Positions 48,684 to 60,739 of a stretch of DNA of 64,000 nt are shown here, in pieces. Positions within the stretch are counted from its first letter, which is position 1. Each line of letters starts with the position of its first letter. A program made the position numbers and the translations under genes. The notes under the pieces are model-generated. The model saw only the letters and a list, made by a program, of their open reading frames with translations, was not told the origin of the DNA and searched no databases. Source of the DNA: Brevipalpus yothersi (taxonomy: Eukaryota > Arthropoda > Arachnida > Trombidiformes > Tenuipalpidae); contig QZCP01000010.1 of NCBI GenBank assembly GCA_003956705.1, positions 62,001 to 126,000 on the forward strand, in the 5' to 3' direction.

Positions 48684-48689
48684 AATAAA
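48684..48689 (+). terminator. Poly(A) signal AATAAA of LRR paralogue 2
   Basis: Canonical hexamer 20 nt downstream of the TAA stop. Confidence 0.5.
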
Positions 48690-50197
48690 GTCACTATTGG
48701 GGCTAAAACTAGAAAAGTTGAATCATATTCACGAGATTGACCGTAAACATCATCAAGCAAAGAAGGATAAATTCCAAATAATAATTGTCCGAAGGAAAAA
48801 ACCTTAGAGAATTTCAATAAATCAAAGTTCATTTGATTAAGATGTGTGCTAATCGACAATTCATTGTATTTCCTATTTCTTTGACGTCGATCAGTATCAC
48901 TCCTCTTTTACTTTTTTACTTTTTTTACATCTTTTTGTTCTCATTTCTACATGATTTTAGGGTTGCTCCAGCAGTGGTGGTAGTATTCATATGAAACTCA
49001 TATTATTCAATAAAGACCATTCGATTATTCTTTTTTCATCGTATTTTCATAAAACGGCTGAACTTAGCAGATTCCTCCATAGAAATCCTTAGTGAGAGGA
49101 GTGAACACTTCCAATGAATTAACAGAATCAACTGCTTTCTTCCTCAAATTCAGATGATGGACATTATACATGTATAAGAATCATTTTTGCTTGATCACTT
49201 GCTTACTTCATACTCTAGGCTGATATTGAACGGCAATTCGTCTACACCTAGCCTCTGTACTTTGGGCATTTTAGCTCTCATTTTATGCTCTTGTTATGAT
49301 TGAGATCGAGCTTCCCACAGTGAAAGCATCCCATAATAAACTTTGTCATCTGTGTAGGGAAGATAATGAAGGGCAGTCGTTGCGATAGATCAATGATGTA
49401 CCAAAATGACGATATTCAGAGAGAAACTGATCAATAATGACCGATATAAACTATTCATTCCAGTTCCAAGATGATTTGACTCAATTTTTTAATGAAATTT
49501 TTCTCATCGAAAAGAAGTTTCATGCTAGCTGCTTCTCAATATTTGCGTCGATGAGCGCGAATATTATTGCATAGAATCTAAGCACTTTCATAGCATTTGC
49601 TGGCATATTTAGACCATTTTTTAGGCTCTTCTACGAAAGACTCAGCTTTCTTATCTTTTTTGTTCAAATCAGTTCAGATGTTACCCCATGTTGATGTAAA
49701 GATAAAAATTACATCGTTCAATTGAAATTACTCTTTGAGCATCTTAAATAAAAATACTCTTTGCGATCATCTCAAAACCCACCATCTGTATGACACAGTA
49801 ACATAGTAACATAATTATCTTCGATGAAGATGCTAGGTGACAAATCGAGTCATGTAAATGAGGTATATCCAAGACTGTCGAAGATATAAAACCTCAGAAT
49901 GGATCTAGCTGTCAATGGTGAATAGTAAATAATCTCAGTCTGATAGGTGTTAATGAAATCGGTGTGAATGTTAACTAAGTTTTTCGAAAGTTATTGATAT
50001 TCATATACATATATACATTTCCCTTTCCATTTGAAGAAAAAAGTCTTTGAATCCATAGAATCGACAAAAAACGTCCCATTTCTAGTCCATTTCACAGTCA
50101 TTTGTTGTTTTTTTCTACTGATTAATGCAATAATTGCATTCCGAAGTTTCGGATTATCATTTATATTCTATAGAATTCGAAAAAAAAACCAACAATC
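48690..50197. other. Intergenic between LRR paralogues 2 and 3
   Basis: No frame, relic or copy of the tandem blocks was recognised. Paralogue 3 therefore lies outside the recent duplication. Confidence 0.5.
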
Positions 50198-51217
50198 ATG
50201 ATGAACTTAAATAGATTCTGTTTCTATGCGCTCATGTGTTTCACCACTCCAAGACCGGAACTGACGGAAAAGTTACCTCTTTGTAAATTCTATCAGTCCG
50301 AAGATGGTAAGTTAACTGTCACTTTGATTAAATGAAGTTACAATTTGATACAATTTGTCTCAATCACAGTTAATCGCATGAGTTTGGTCATTGATTTGAA
50401 AGATCCAGTCGACTTGGTGCAAGAAGTGAAACCCTGTTTTGCCATTCAGCCAACACATACTCTTCTGTTTTACACAAGTTCTGAAGCCCAAAAGATCCAA
50501 TTTTCTCAACCGGGATGGGATTTTATCAACCTGGAACACTTGATCCTTGTAGGAGTTTCATTTCCCTTTGAGAAGCTCAATGGTGTCACTAATCGACACA
50601 GAGCAGAATCATTGACAGTGATAGAGAATAGAAATATCATGAAATCCACTGGGCTCCAAAATTATGATTTCAAACACATCTACTTGAAGCGATGCAATTT
50701 GTTTGATGATAAATATCCCCGTTTAGATGAAATGTTGTTCACCAAATATGTTCAATCCATTGTATTTGAAGAAACTTACGGGTTTGATCCAACGAAATTC
50801 AAATATTATCTAGCTCCGAATCTAAAAAAGCTGACCATAGATAAGTGCGATATTATGAATACGGATTTTGAATTCAATGTCGAAGGAAAACCCTTCCAAA
50901 AATTGGAAACACTGAATCTACGAGAAAATGGGATTCAAACTCTATCAAGTGAAGCTTTTTCCTCGATGCCGATTCTCGAAGAACTTGATCTCTCCAATAA
51001 TCTTTTGAAGAGCGTCGAAGCAGTACACTGGCCTGCGTTGAAAAAGCTGAAACTACACGGTAAGTTCTGGAATGTCCTCTAAATATTCTAATAATGTCTC
51101 ATTGTAACAGGCAATCCTCTGGAGGGAAGCAATGCAATGTGCAAATTCTTGCGACTTTCTCCTTCTGCTGTATATGCGGAGGAGGCAAACGCCTGCCCAC
51201 TTCATCAAAAATCATAA
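50198..51217 (+). CDS. Secreted small LRR protein, paralogue 3 (301 aa, diverged)
   Basis: Exons 50198..50306, 50370..51059 and 51111..51217, with both introns at the same positions and phase as the other two. The N-terminus MMNLNRFCFYALMCF is a close match to the signal peptides of paralogues 1 and 2, followed by LCKFYQSED. Exon 2 shares the VNRMSLVID start and the LAPNLKKLTID anchor and has two clear repeats (LETLNLRENGIQTL, LEELDLSNNLLKSV). Exon 3 keeps the GNPLEGSNAMCKFLR cap. Overall protein similarity is low outside these anchors, so this is an older duplicate. No membrane anchor is seen. An AATAAA follows at 51302-51307. Function unknown. Confidence 0.85.
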
Positions 51218-51301
51218 AATTGATGTTCACAAGCATGATGCTGATCGGATAGTTTGGATTGTTCATATTGGCAATAATAGTCAATACCGAATCAGCTCTC
51301 G

Positions 51302-51307
51302 AATAAA
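51302..51307 (+). terminator. Poly(A) signal AATAAA of LRR paralogue 3
   Basis: Canonical hexamer about 85 nt after the stop codon. Confidence 0.45.
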
Positions 51308-51514
51308 ATTTCCTGAGGATTGGTTAACAAGGCCCAAGAATGTGCTAACGATCTAAACCCATTGGACCCAACTTCTCTGTCCATTAGCCACCACTTACCC
51401 CTTATATCGAACAATATCTAAACAATATGTAATGTATTTTCCCTTGCAAAACATTGAAAAAAACAGAAAGCTTCGGAGATAACAGTTTTGATCTTTACAC
51501 TAGTTTGTCTCCAT

Positions 51515-51533
51515 GAGAGAGAGAGAGAGAGAA

Positions 51534-51589
<56 letters not shown>
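51515..51589. repeat. (GA)n microsatellite, about 35 units
   Basis: GA run with two AAAG interruptions, between LRR paralogue 3 and the Cys-rich peptide gene. Confidence 0.95.
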
Positions 51590-51593
<4 letters not shown>

Positions 51594-51833
51594 TAGTTGT
51601 TTAGAATGAGAGATTTAATGGCTGAAAATCATTTAATTCTCACAATTTATCAAACCAAAAGATTGATAGATAGTTAAAGTGGTCAGTTATAATAGATAAT
51701 AGGTTGATAGTTCGTAATCATTGTCACTTCATCCGACTAGTAGTCTAGATTTTGGAAAAAACTAGTCTAAAAAGCAGGCAAAATCTTCCGAATATTGAAC
51801 ATCAGCCATCTAGCAAGAAAATGTTCCAATCCA

Positions 51834-52085
51834 TCAAGGGAAAGGAAATAAAGCAGATATTGAACAAGCCTTATAGCAGGAAGCGTAAGCTGAATTACAG
51901 CCAGCAAGAGCTGGACTTGCCGCTATAACTGACAGAGGAATAGTTCCAAAAGTGAATCCTGCTGCAGCAAAGCATGCGGTCACAACTGAAGCACAGCCAG
52001 CCTGACAAATACCATATGCAATGAGTCCACCATCAGCAGAACCAATCACCATCAGAATGAAACATAGGGCAATCAATTTTGCCAT
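51834..52085 (-). CDS. Small secreted cysteine-rich peptide (83 aa)
   Basis: ATG at 52085 gives a textbook signal peptide (MAKLIALCFILMVIGSADG). The roughly 64-residue mature part, small-residue-rich, has six cysteines: GICQAGC, TACFAAAG, AGCNSAYASCYKAC. Even cysteine number suggests three disulfides. The GICQ-x-GC and ACxAAAG pattern recalls a family of tiny secreted proteins of unknown function that I remember from mites, nematodes and fungi; this is memory, not a search. The frame can be extended upstream in-frame but the extension lacks a signal-peptide start, so I chose 52085. A TATA box lies at 52352-52360. No intron is needed in the coding part. Function unknown; nothing shown here supports toxicity. 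Confidence 0.8.
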   Translation of the reverse strand: MAKLIALCFILMVIGSADGGLIAYGICQAGCASVVTACFAAAGFTFGTIPLSVIAASPALAGCNSAYASCYKACSISALFPFP

Positions 52086-52139
52086 AACGATTTGAGGAGC
52101 TTTTCTTTCGTACACGTTAAGGTAAAGAGCCAAGGACCA

Positions 52140-52290
52140 AGGGAGGAGGAAATCAGGATAACGGATGAAGGATGAGCGATGGAGGATGAGAAAAGGAGAC
52201 CGAAGAACAGAGGATCAAGGATGAGAGGTGAAAGATGAAAGATGGAAGATGGAGGAAAATGGACAAGGGATGAGGAAGGGGTTTCACAAC
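52140..52290. repeat. Degenerate GGATGA purine tract
   Basis: About 150 bp, nearly all purine on the plus strand apart from isolated T and C, with GGATGA/AGATGG-type units repeated. It lies in the 5' UTR or an intron of the Cys-rich peptide gene. Confidence 0.7.
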
Positions 52291-52351
52291 TTATGGCTGA
52301 ACGTGATGTGTGCAACTGATGTTGTAGTGAAGGTGTGCTTGGGTGCTGAAA

Positions 52352-52360
52352 GTTTATATA
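52352..52360 (-). promoter_or_regulatory. TATA box of the Cys-rich peptide gene
   Basis: TATATAAAC on the minus strand, about 270 nt upstream of the start codon. Confidence 0.55.
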
Positions 52361-52729
52361 GCTTTTGAATATCTCTGGATCAATCATTTGACTGATAGTT
52401 GTGTTTGTGCTTCTTTACCCACAAGCTCACTCAGTTGTATCACGATGATCGGTCACATAGCATTGCGATCGTATCGTGTAAGATACTTGAAAAGCCGATG
52501 GAGAATCGATTCTTCCTTCGGTAATGTAAATAATTAGTATTAGAAGGGGGAGAAATATGAATTATCTTCGAGCATGTGATAGCTGCATGCCTTGGCGAAG
52601 AATCAGCAGAAAATATACCTAACTTTCTCCATCCATTGTATGAATGAATCGGAGAATCTTCATAAGCCGCCTGGTCAATGATCATAGAAATGGAATCACC
52701 AAGAACATCACCAATCTGGTCAGCCGATT

Positions 52730-53533
52730 GGTCTTCTTTAAGAAAATTTCTCTCAAACTTTTGACCATAGACTTTCCCTCAGCACAGAATAACAAGTGCT
52801 AGAGCGAGCATAGATATTTCGGGATGAAATAATTCAATCAGTCACCTCTACTATCACTGGGTGGTTCCATGGACAAGTTGTCGAATTGTGATAAGATAAT
52901 TCTGGTGATAGATCTCAGTTGAAGTCTAACTCTGAACATATATTTTGACTCCCCCAATACCACCCACGCCTTACCTTCATGAAAAATTTGAATTTGAATT
53001 TATTCCAATAACTCGCTTACCCATGATAATTTGCTCAACTTGATCAGAGACAAGTAAGAGCTCTTTATCAGTTTCACCAATCAGATACAAGGCTCTCAAA
53101 CTCAGATGACACAAAAAGCAACACAGTCAAGATGAACCTTGCAATGTACTCATTATCTCTCTGTTTGTTTTACAGAGATTATTATATTAAGCATTAGAAT
53201 CACCTGAGTAATTTCTACATCATAGTAAGCTTGGGAAGATTTAGATTCAACTTATTGAAAAATTGACGAGAGGAGGAAAAGAATGAATTAGTTCAGTACT
53301 TTTTGGCTATTCTCAGAAATTACTATCTGTCCGTCCGATTTAAACACTGATAAATTTTCCACTTTAAGACTTGGATGAGTTTTCGATCAACTCACCACTT
53401 TTGCGGTGATCAGATAGGAGTTTAGCTGGAAGCTGTATGCTCATCTTCAAATTAAACGAAGAAGAAATCATATTTGATCATATTTGATCAGCGAGACCAC
53501 GAAGATCATCACCACCACCATGAACAGGGGCAC
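52730..53533 (-). pseudogene. Decayed mu-class GST gene
   Basis: Segments align in order with the intact GST gene at 62299-63321. 53389-53533 matches its first exon, including the CAACTCACCACTTTT donor context. 53190-53260 matches exon 2 and 53018-53110 exon 3 (encoded KELLLVSDQVEQIIMG against EELLL-SDQVEQVIMG). 52730-52820 may be exon 4. The start codon position is changed to GTG, exon 1 carries an ATCATATTTG direct duplication, and frames are broken. It is non-functional as a GST. Confidence 0.8.
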
Positions 53534-54964
53534 AAAGTACAGAACATTGTGTGTACTTATTTCAAATGTTAAAAAACATCGTGTTATTAAAGTGATCAGA
53601 ACTCATCACACACATGAGGATGGTGTGTGTGAATCGTTTGGGAGTAAAATCAACACAGGAAATTATATCATTAGCTGATATGATAATCTACATTCTTTCC
53701 AGGCAACTCTGATATCCAAAGTAAAAGAGATGGACAATTTTCAGTTTCTACAATCATATCGTCAGTGTTATCGAATCACAGCTTCCTTGTTATCCAGATA
53801 GAAGCTCATACATGTCAGATCTCTCAGATGATATTGATGATGATCAACTGTCCTCTCTAGAGATGAATACCAGGAAATGAACATCGAAATTATAAGTAAT
53901 TAATTTTCTTTAATTTTCGTATTAATTTCCTTTCTTAGAGCGAATTTTCATGAAAATCTACCAAGAATTGTAGAAAAAGTTTCTCTTCAATTCAAGTAAT
54001 GCCAAATAAAACCTATCAAATAATCTAGATTACTCTACAATTTCGATTTACAGCCAAACTGAGACTGAGGTATCCATTTAATATTCATGAGATTCACTTA
54101 CAACAGATTTGATAATGATTGCCAACATTAGCAATCAGGAAAACTAGCTTATGCTTCTTCATCGCCAGTGTTTGGCCCAATCATCACCAAATTGGCTGTA
54201 AAGACACTAGATTTCAATTCGAAAATGAGCGCGGGTAGATAATGGTCATGAGTTTAATCAATTATCGACTGATTTTTCTCTTGAGTTCGAAAAAAGATTC
54301 ACTGCTAAGATTTTAAAGTTAAAGTCCCCAAGAACTGACCAATCTTTTTATTGAATATTGACTTTTTTTCCATAGATTCCAGTGACTGCTTAAACCAGAT
54401 CTGTTGATAATTTTGATTACTCCAAACAGATACAACTTTCCACCAATGTTGCATCACTCCATTGAAATTTTTATCACATGCCTTGACACTCTTATCTACC
54501 GATTTTCGTTAGGTCTTCGTGATCATGGTATTCATTTTAATTAAACATCATTTGAAGAGTATTCTTCAAGGTTGGATATTTCATCTTCTCAGTTCAATCG
54601 AGAAAGATAATCCATTCTCAGCTGCTCTGAACCTCTTCATTCACATCAGAAAGCTGTGATTTATAGCATTTTCTGAACTAAAATCAGTACAGCTTTTCAA
54701 GTTGCATAATTTTTGACATTTATTTACATTGTGAATGCATGGAATTTTTAGTTGGAAATTTCTGGAACTCATTTGAGAAATTTGTTGTAGGATGAGATAC
54801 ATTTTGTAGTTAGATGCTAACAAATAAACGCTTTCATTCTACAAGTATTGTTTGCTCATCCTTCAGCTATACATGTTAGAAAATTACTATCACGTATTAT
54901 CAGCACATGGTAGCTCAGAAATAGGAGATTAGAATTGAAAATGCTCTCATTTCCAATACATCTA
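53534..54964. other. Intergenic, nothing recognised
   Basis: AT-rich sequence between the GST relic and the FUT8 stop codon. No coding or repeat signal was seen. Confidence 0.5.
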
Positions 54965-57353
54965 TCAAACCATCTCATCATATATATTCTCGAAGGCTTT
55001 AAATTTAGCGATGACAATTCTATCCTCTGTTTTGAAACCAGGGAACAATCCCGTTGTATTTGTGCGCCTATTGTTTCCAACACTGTAGCCATTCCAGAGG
55101 TTTCCACCAATTCCTAGGATTTTTGCAAAAATAATTCGATGATATTTGTTTGACACTTAGGATCTAATCAAACTTGCTGAGTACGGCTCTAGAACTCACC
55201 CACAATATCACCTCCTTTCAAGTCAATCTCACCAACACTTCCAGTATGATTAAGAATTGCTGTTCGATTGTGAGCATTTTGTCCACCAAAATAATAAATA
55301 TCATCCAGGGAAACAAAATCATTTGACCAATCGAAATGGAGCTGAAAGAATGTTAATAGAAATATTATACAGTTTGATTAAAACAAGGTAATCCATTATA
55401 AAAGTCCAATTACCTTTCTTTGGCCATCGAACTCTCGAGTTTGCATGAGCTCATAGGCAACTCTACAAACTTGTGAACTGAAAGTACAGACAAGAAAATC
55501 GCATTCGCTCAACAAATGTATATCTACGATAAGATTTTTCAAAGAATCTATCGTGTAACGGTGATCCAGGTCTGCTGTTTGAGCTGGAAGGAGAGATTGT
55601 TTTAGAAAATACAGTCTAATAATCCAAATTCATCCATTCTACCAATTTGTGGATCGCCAATAAAAATGTAACCCTTTTCTTGAAACGGTTTTGTATCATT
55701 GGTCCAAATTGAGGCTTCATCAGTGGCTAAATAAATTATCCTTTCTACAGGATCAGACTTTCAGAATGGAGAAAGAAAATGGAATATAATTTAAATCACT
55801 GATCCTTATGTTTGGTAGAGATAGACAATGAATTATCATCCACGATCATTCTGTTAACGAATTTTCTTAACTTTGTGATTTCTCTTCCTTGCATTTGGAT
55901 TGAGAAACTTTGGTTTCAGTCAAAAAATATCGAAAATAATTCCTTATATATCTCACCTTGTTGGCTCGTTCTTGAAAAATTTCCAATCTATCATAATACT
56001 CTTCAACGTATCTCATATATTCAGAGAGCGAATGAAAAGCAGCCTCAGTTCCAATTTTGTCTGTTCTTCTCACCTGAACACCAACGATAGGGGTTCTGAA
56101 TTTGATTTTATTCCTAGCTTCTGCGAGAAAAGATTCCATCTCAATAGATGGTCTCATTATGTAATTCAAAATATGTCCAATGAACCAAGCACTCGGAAGA
56201 CCATGCATTGCTATCAATTCTTGTGAAATCTCTTCAGGAATGGCAAGTGGCAAGAAGCCTGGTCGTGGGTTGAGGTTTTCAATGATAGGCAGACTGACAA
56301 TCTGAAAAATAATAGATTAAAAATGAAGTGAAACATAAGGTTTGACAACTTGAATACCTACCTTTGATTCCGTTTCAAGTGACCAATTTCCGGTGCTTTT
56401 TATTTCGTTTGATGTACATAAGTGACTTGTCAATGGTTTAAAAATCGAATTCCAGCCAGAGGAATCAATTAAACTTGATGAATCTGTCGAATTTAATGAA
56501 GGAAAATAACGCCATTTGTGTGTATTCACAATTAGAGTGCGATTGGAAGCAAGAGCTACGACAAAACAATATACAACATGATGAATCTGGCAACCAAATC
56601 CACAATTTTTGTCCAAGTCACATAGAAGCTTATTTGCACTATCACAATCAACAGGATTTTGTAACTGATAAATGACTTTATTGACGATATTTTTCAATTT
56701 TTGAAATTTATTCTGACGCCATTGTAGATCTCGTTCTGCTATCTTATCTACGGAGGAAAGCAAAGTAGTGAGCTATTTTGAGAGAAAATATTTTCTCATG
56801 GTTCATGATCACAATGTAATTGCTTTAAATTAGGTGAAGACACAATTTACATTGAGTAATTATTTGTATTTATCTTTCGGGAAGACAGACTTAGATCATC
56901 AATGAAAAACTTACTCAAATCATATTGATAACTGGCATAATGTTGGTTGACGAAACTCATAATCGTTTCATTGAGCACTAAGTTATTGCTTAGAAAAAAT
57001 CTTAATTCGTCCAGATTGGAAACAAGACGTCTTCTTGTGAGCTCATATTGCTGGTCTGGTCCACCAATGACAATCGAATTGAGATAAGGACTGTTATTGT
57101 TAGCATTGGACTCAGATAGTTCATTGAAGAATACATGATTTTGCACGATACCCTCTAGCTGTGCCTTCAAAGTCTCTAATTCATCCATAGCTTTACGTAA
57201 TTGAACTGGAATCATTTTGATTTCATTTTGATCAAATTCATACTGGTAGCGAAAGTCTGGCTGCAACTTATAAAGTGTGATGATGATCCAGACCAAAGTC
57301 ACAAGAACGAGTAGTTTAAAGATATTTTGAGAGCTGTAGATGGAGTTTCTCAT
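54965..57353 (-). CDS. FUT8: Alpha-1,6-fucosyltransferase (581 aa)
   Basis: Seven exons: 57353..56915, 56747..56362, 56301..55957, 55757..55643, 55583..55414, 55341..55200 and 55113..54965. Phases agree, and 581 aa fits the roughly 575 aa of animal FUT8. A type II Golgi protein, it transfers fucose from GDP-fucose to the innermost GlcNAc of N-glycans (core fucosylation). A short cytosolic tail and membrane anchor (IFKLLVLVTLVWIIITLY) lie at about 11-28, followed by a coiled-coil stem and the GT23 catalytic domain. The GDP-fucose motif VGVQVRRTDKIGTEAAFH has its arginines at about 353-354. CTFSSQVCRVAYELMQ and SLDDIYYFGGQNAHN follow, then the C-terminal SH3 fold (GDIVGIGGNLWNGYSVG) unique to FUT8. 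The two conserved FUT8 termini make the assignment secure. All catalytic motifs appear intact. Confidence 0.96.
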
Positions 57354-58193
57354 TTCTTGAACAACTCCAAGTCACAGAATCGTGTTACAAAAACGAGGAA
57401 CTATCTATGAGTAGTGTACAATGATGGCTTTCGAAAGTGAGAATGATACTAATGAGAATGGAAACCATTGATGGAGAGAATAGTTGAGAGATGAAGCCAG
57501 CTCACAATACATGTATGATGGTCAACTTCCACTGCTCTCATTTTTTAAGTTATTTTGAAGAATATAATTCATCTCCTCATGATGTCAAAAATTCACTGGA
57601 GAGTCGTGTGAGCTCAATTTGCAATAATCAAAAGGATCTTCTCACCTCACAATAAACAAAGGAAAATTCGAGAAATGATTCACAAAAAATACGTTCGAGT
57701 TCAAGGAAAATATCCCATCTCAGAATAACAATCACAGATGACAGAATATGAAAGTTGTCATTTCTCCACAAAAATAACCTTAAATTTTGTTGGAAATTGC
57801 ATAGAAGAACAATGACTGAATAATTTCATTTCTACTAGAAATTTGTTTTCCCTGAACAGAATTAATTTTTCTCATAACATAAATAGATTACTACTTTAGA
57901 GTTTCTCGAAATTTTTACCAGAACTCAATTTCATTCCAAACGAGTCCCATGCTTGGAAAAAGCAACAGGAAAAAAGTGAGATAGAATTCAATGATATTAC
58001 CTGATACGAATTAGAAGGAGGCTTCAATATGAATCAGCCGGCTGTTGGAAAGTTTCACAGATGGAAATGCATCTGTCGAGCCTTTGTACATCCAACTCTT
58101 CAGAATAGTTTAGTTGTATTAAACTCAGATTCAAATTGGTTGCCATACTATTCAGACTAGCAAAGCCAAGATGATTAGCGACTCTATTTTGAA
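57354..58193. other. Intergenic between FUT8 and the F-box gene
   Basis: Promoter side of FUT8 and 3' side of the F-box gene. No gene or repeat was seen. Confidence 0.5.
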
Positions 58194-59683
58194 TCACAAA
58201 TGAATTAAGTGAAAAATCATATGAGGTGGTTCAGAAGATCGGAAAGGATGCTTCAAACCAACATCAACCAAAGTTACGCTTGGAAAAAGTCTTGCAATTG
58301 TGTAATTAGCACAATTTGGAATCTTTGATTCCAAATAGTACTTGTTCAGGAGAAATCCAACCACATGACCATCATCGATTGAAAAATTGAGACCAAGTTT
58401 GAATTGCTCAAGTCTCTCTTCGAAATTAGAACGTAAATCGAACTCAAAAATCGCAGCCTCGACTTTTTTACCAGAAAAAGTTATCGTGACGCTTGGAGTC
58501 CTTTTCAATTCTCCACTTTTGGGATCAGTCAATAGGATTTCCGGAGGATCTTCATCATAACCAGACCCAATTACTCCACCAGAAAAGACTGACTTGGATT
58601 TGTCAAAAAATTCCATAATTTCCTTTGTTTCTTGATCGATAACCGAGTTTTCAACATATGAAGTAGTCAAATGTAAAACAGACTTGATTGGAAACTCCAA
58701 GTCATCTAGATCTGGTCTCGGACTATTGGGATCTGACCAATTAATAACCCTAATCTCCACTCCTGTAAGATATCGATTGATGTGAAAACCTTCGAAGTAA
58801 GAATAAGTTGTTTCATCAGCGCAATATAGTCTTGAATAATTGCTTTCCTTGCTTATCCGTGATGTTTCAGCTTCAGCATCAATCAAGGAGAGTGGTGATT
58901 TATAGTAGTTAATCATTGGGCCTTGTTTGACCATAACTAATGGATAGGTTGAAGGGACGTGTTGCATGATATGTTTGAACTCTTTTCGACACAATATGAA
59001 AGAGAATCTTGGGATGCATCTCAAATCAGTTGACAAGAAATCTTGTAGAACGCTTTCAATTCTAAATTTTTCGAATGTACACGATTTTTGTGCTCTAAGA
59101 ATGTACCAATAGTAGATATAAACTTTTTCATAGTCCAAGATTCGCTTGTTCTTGGTTTTGTTCATCCTCCTATTTTCCATAACAAGCTCTTCCATCTGAC
59201 TATGGGCCGCTCTCATGTCACCTTCGAGAAGAGCAGAAAAAATGTTTTCATGGCATCAGGATGAAAAATTGATGGTTGTTTAAGATCTCACCTGAATCTT
59301 GGAAGAGAATGGACAAATTAGAATCTGCTTGTTATCAATCCATAGAATATTTTCTTTTCAAAAACCGATTCTGTAGCTTAACTCTCAGGAAAAGATTCAA
59401 TGAACTGGAAAAGATGTATCCGTTCCTAGTGCATTTTTTTCAAGAAACTGATCAATTTTGCTTCGATGAAATCGGTCAAACTTAATAAAATAAGATACAT
59501 ACTCGCTCTCCAAGTTTCACGTTTAAGAACTCCTTGACATTCGTCGATCGGTGGGCTCATGATGAGTTTTTTTGATGCAGACTTGTGCCATGCACGACAA
59601 ACGTATCGACAATGTTCAATGTCCAGTATTTCTAGAAATTCAAACACTTTATCAATGATAGCTGACTTCACTAGAGCATCCAT
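58194..59683 (-). CDS. FBXO22-like F-box protein (402 aa)
   Basis: Two exons, 59683..59503 and 59221..58194, phase 1, total 402 aa, against about 403 in human FBXO22. The first exon encodes an F-box (DKVFEFLEILDIEHCRYVCRAWHKSA, quoted here as IDKVFEFLEILDIEHCRYVC, residues about 10-36), the Skp1-binding part of SCF ubiquitin ligases. The C-terminal half follows the FIST-C-like order of FBXO22: VFSGGVIGSGY, a VTITFSGKKVEAAIFEF strand pair, IDDGHVVGFLL and RLFPSVTLVDVG. FBXO22 targets histone demethylase KDM4 and other proteins for ubiquitination in vertebrates. The same substrate here is only inference. Overall similarity is low, so this may be one of several arthropod FBXO22-like copies. The central 200 residues are unassigned. 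Confidence 0.72.
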
Positions 59684-60330
59684 ACTGATGTAGATGTTAC
59701 TACAGTAGTTCTCTGTGAATGGATACTTCTCACAATGAATCTGACAGGATAAAGTTAATCAAAATAAAATGAAAATGAAAAAATTAGTGTAAATACATTG
59801 ATTCTCTCAAAAACACGGTGTTGATAGTCACAATCAAGCGAATTAAACACCATCTATGGCTAAAGAGATAGTTGAATTACACCTACAATCATTTGATCAC
59901 CAATCCTAGATCAAATAATCTCTCGACTCTTATGGATACACGGAGCTGAATATGTGTAAGATTTCATGTCCAACAGCACATGAAACTTTGAGAAAGAAAA
60001 TATGACCTGATGACTATCGTCCAATAACTTTGGTATGCAATGGAAGGAAAATAATTTTATCATGTGATTATATGGTAGAGTTTACTCTACCATCCTACTC
60101 AGTCTCTATGTGAGAAAATTAGCACCCATTCTGATTTAGAGTGTGAGATACAAGTTCTTATACGGTGTGAATACTCTTTGGAATTGTACATTCGAAGTGA
60201 ACATTTTCGAGTTGATCATAAGAAATAGTCGCATGCTGGATAGTTTCGATATTCATAATGACGGAAAGCGAACAATGTGACCAAAGGTCTTGATGATGGT
60301 TTTGTCTTGAATAAAAAAGGTGATTCTGAT
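59684..60330. other. Intergenic, F-box gene promoter side
   Basis: AT-rich, no coding signal. It ends at the first GST 3'-end relic. Confidence 0.5.
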
Positions 60331-60495
60331 CAGTGGACTGATGGGAACGCTAAAAGTGAATTTGAAAGAAAATGAGTTGTATGAAAGAGTAAGATTATAA
60401 AAAATGAAGAATTAGCCCAATTTTGAGAAAAATTTGTCATTTCATGGTTCCATCGATCAGATTACGATGGAATTTTCCATGTCAAGGCTGGACTG
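60331..60495 (-). pseudogene. GST 3'-end relic 1
   Basis: Resembles the 3' end of the intact GST gene. The last coding bases (CATGGTTCCATCGATCAGATTACGATGGAATTTTCC, positions 60452-60487) match its CATGGCTCCGTTGATCGGTTTGCGATGG, and a similar downstream segment with GTGGACTGATGGG lies near 60335. Only the terminal fragment remains. Confidence 0.65.
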
Positions 60496-60739
60496 ATATG
60501 AGTAAGCCTGTATGTCCTTATGGTGGAAGCTAAATTGATTATGTTTTCGAAATGAAATGTTTGTGTTGAAATGATTAATGTCGAACAAGAGCGAAATGGT
60601 TAATATATTGTTATTGAGACTGTGATGAGTCATTTTCTCATTTCATTAGCTCATTTTCTGAAACATGAGATAATTGCTGGAATAAAAACATTCAGAATTT
60701 TTCCAGTAGTTTTGATTCATCATTGACAATTTTGATTGA

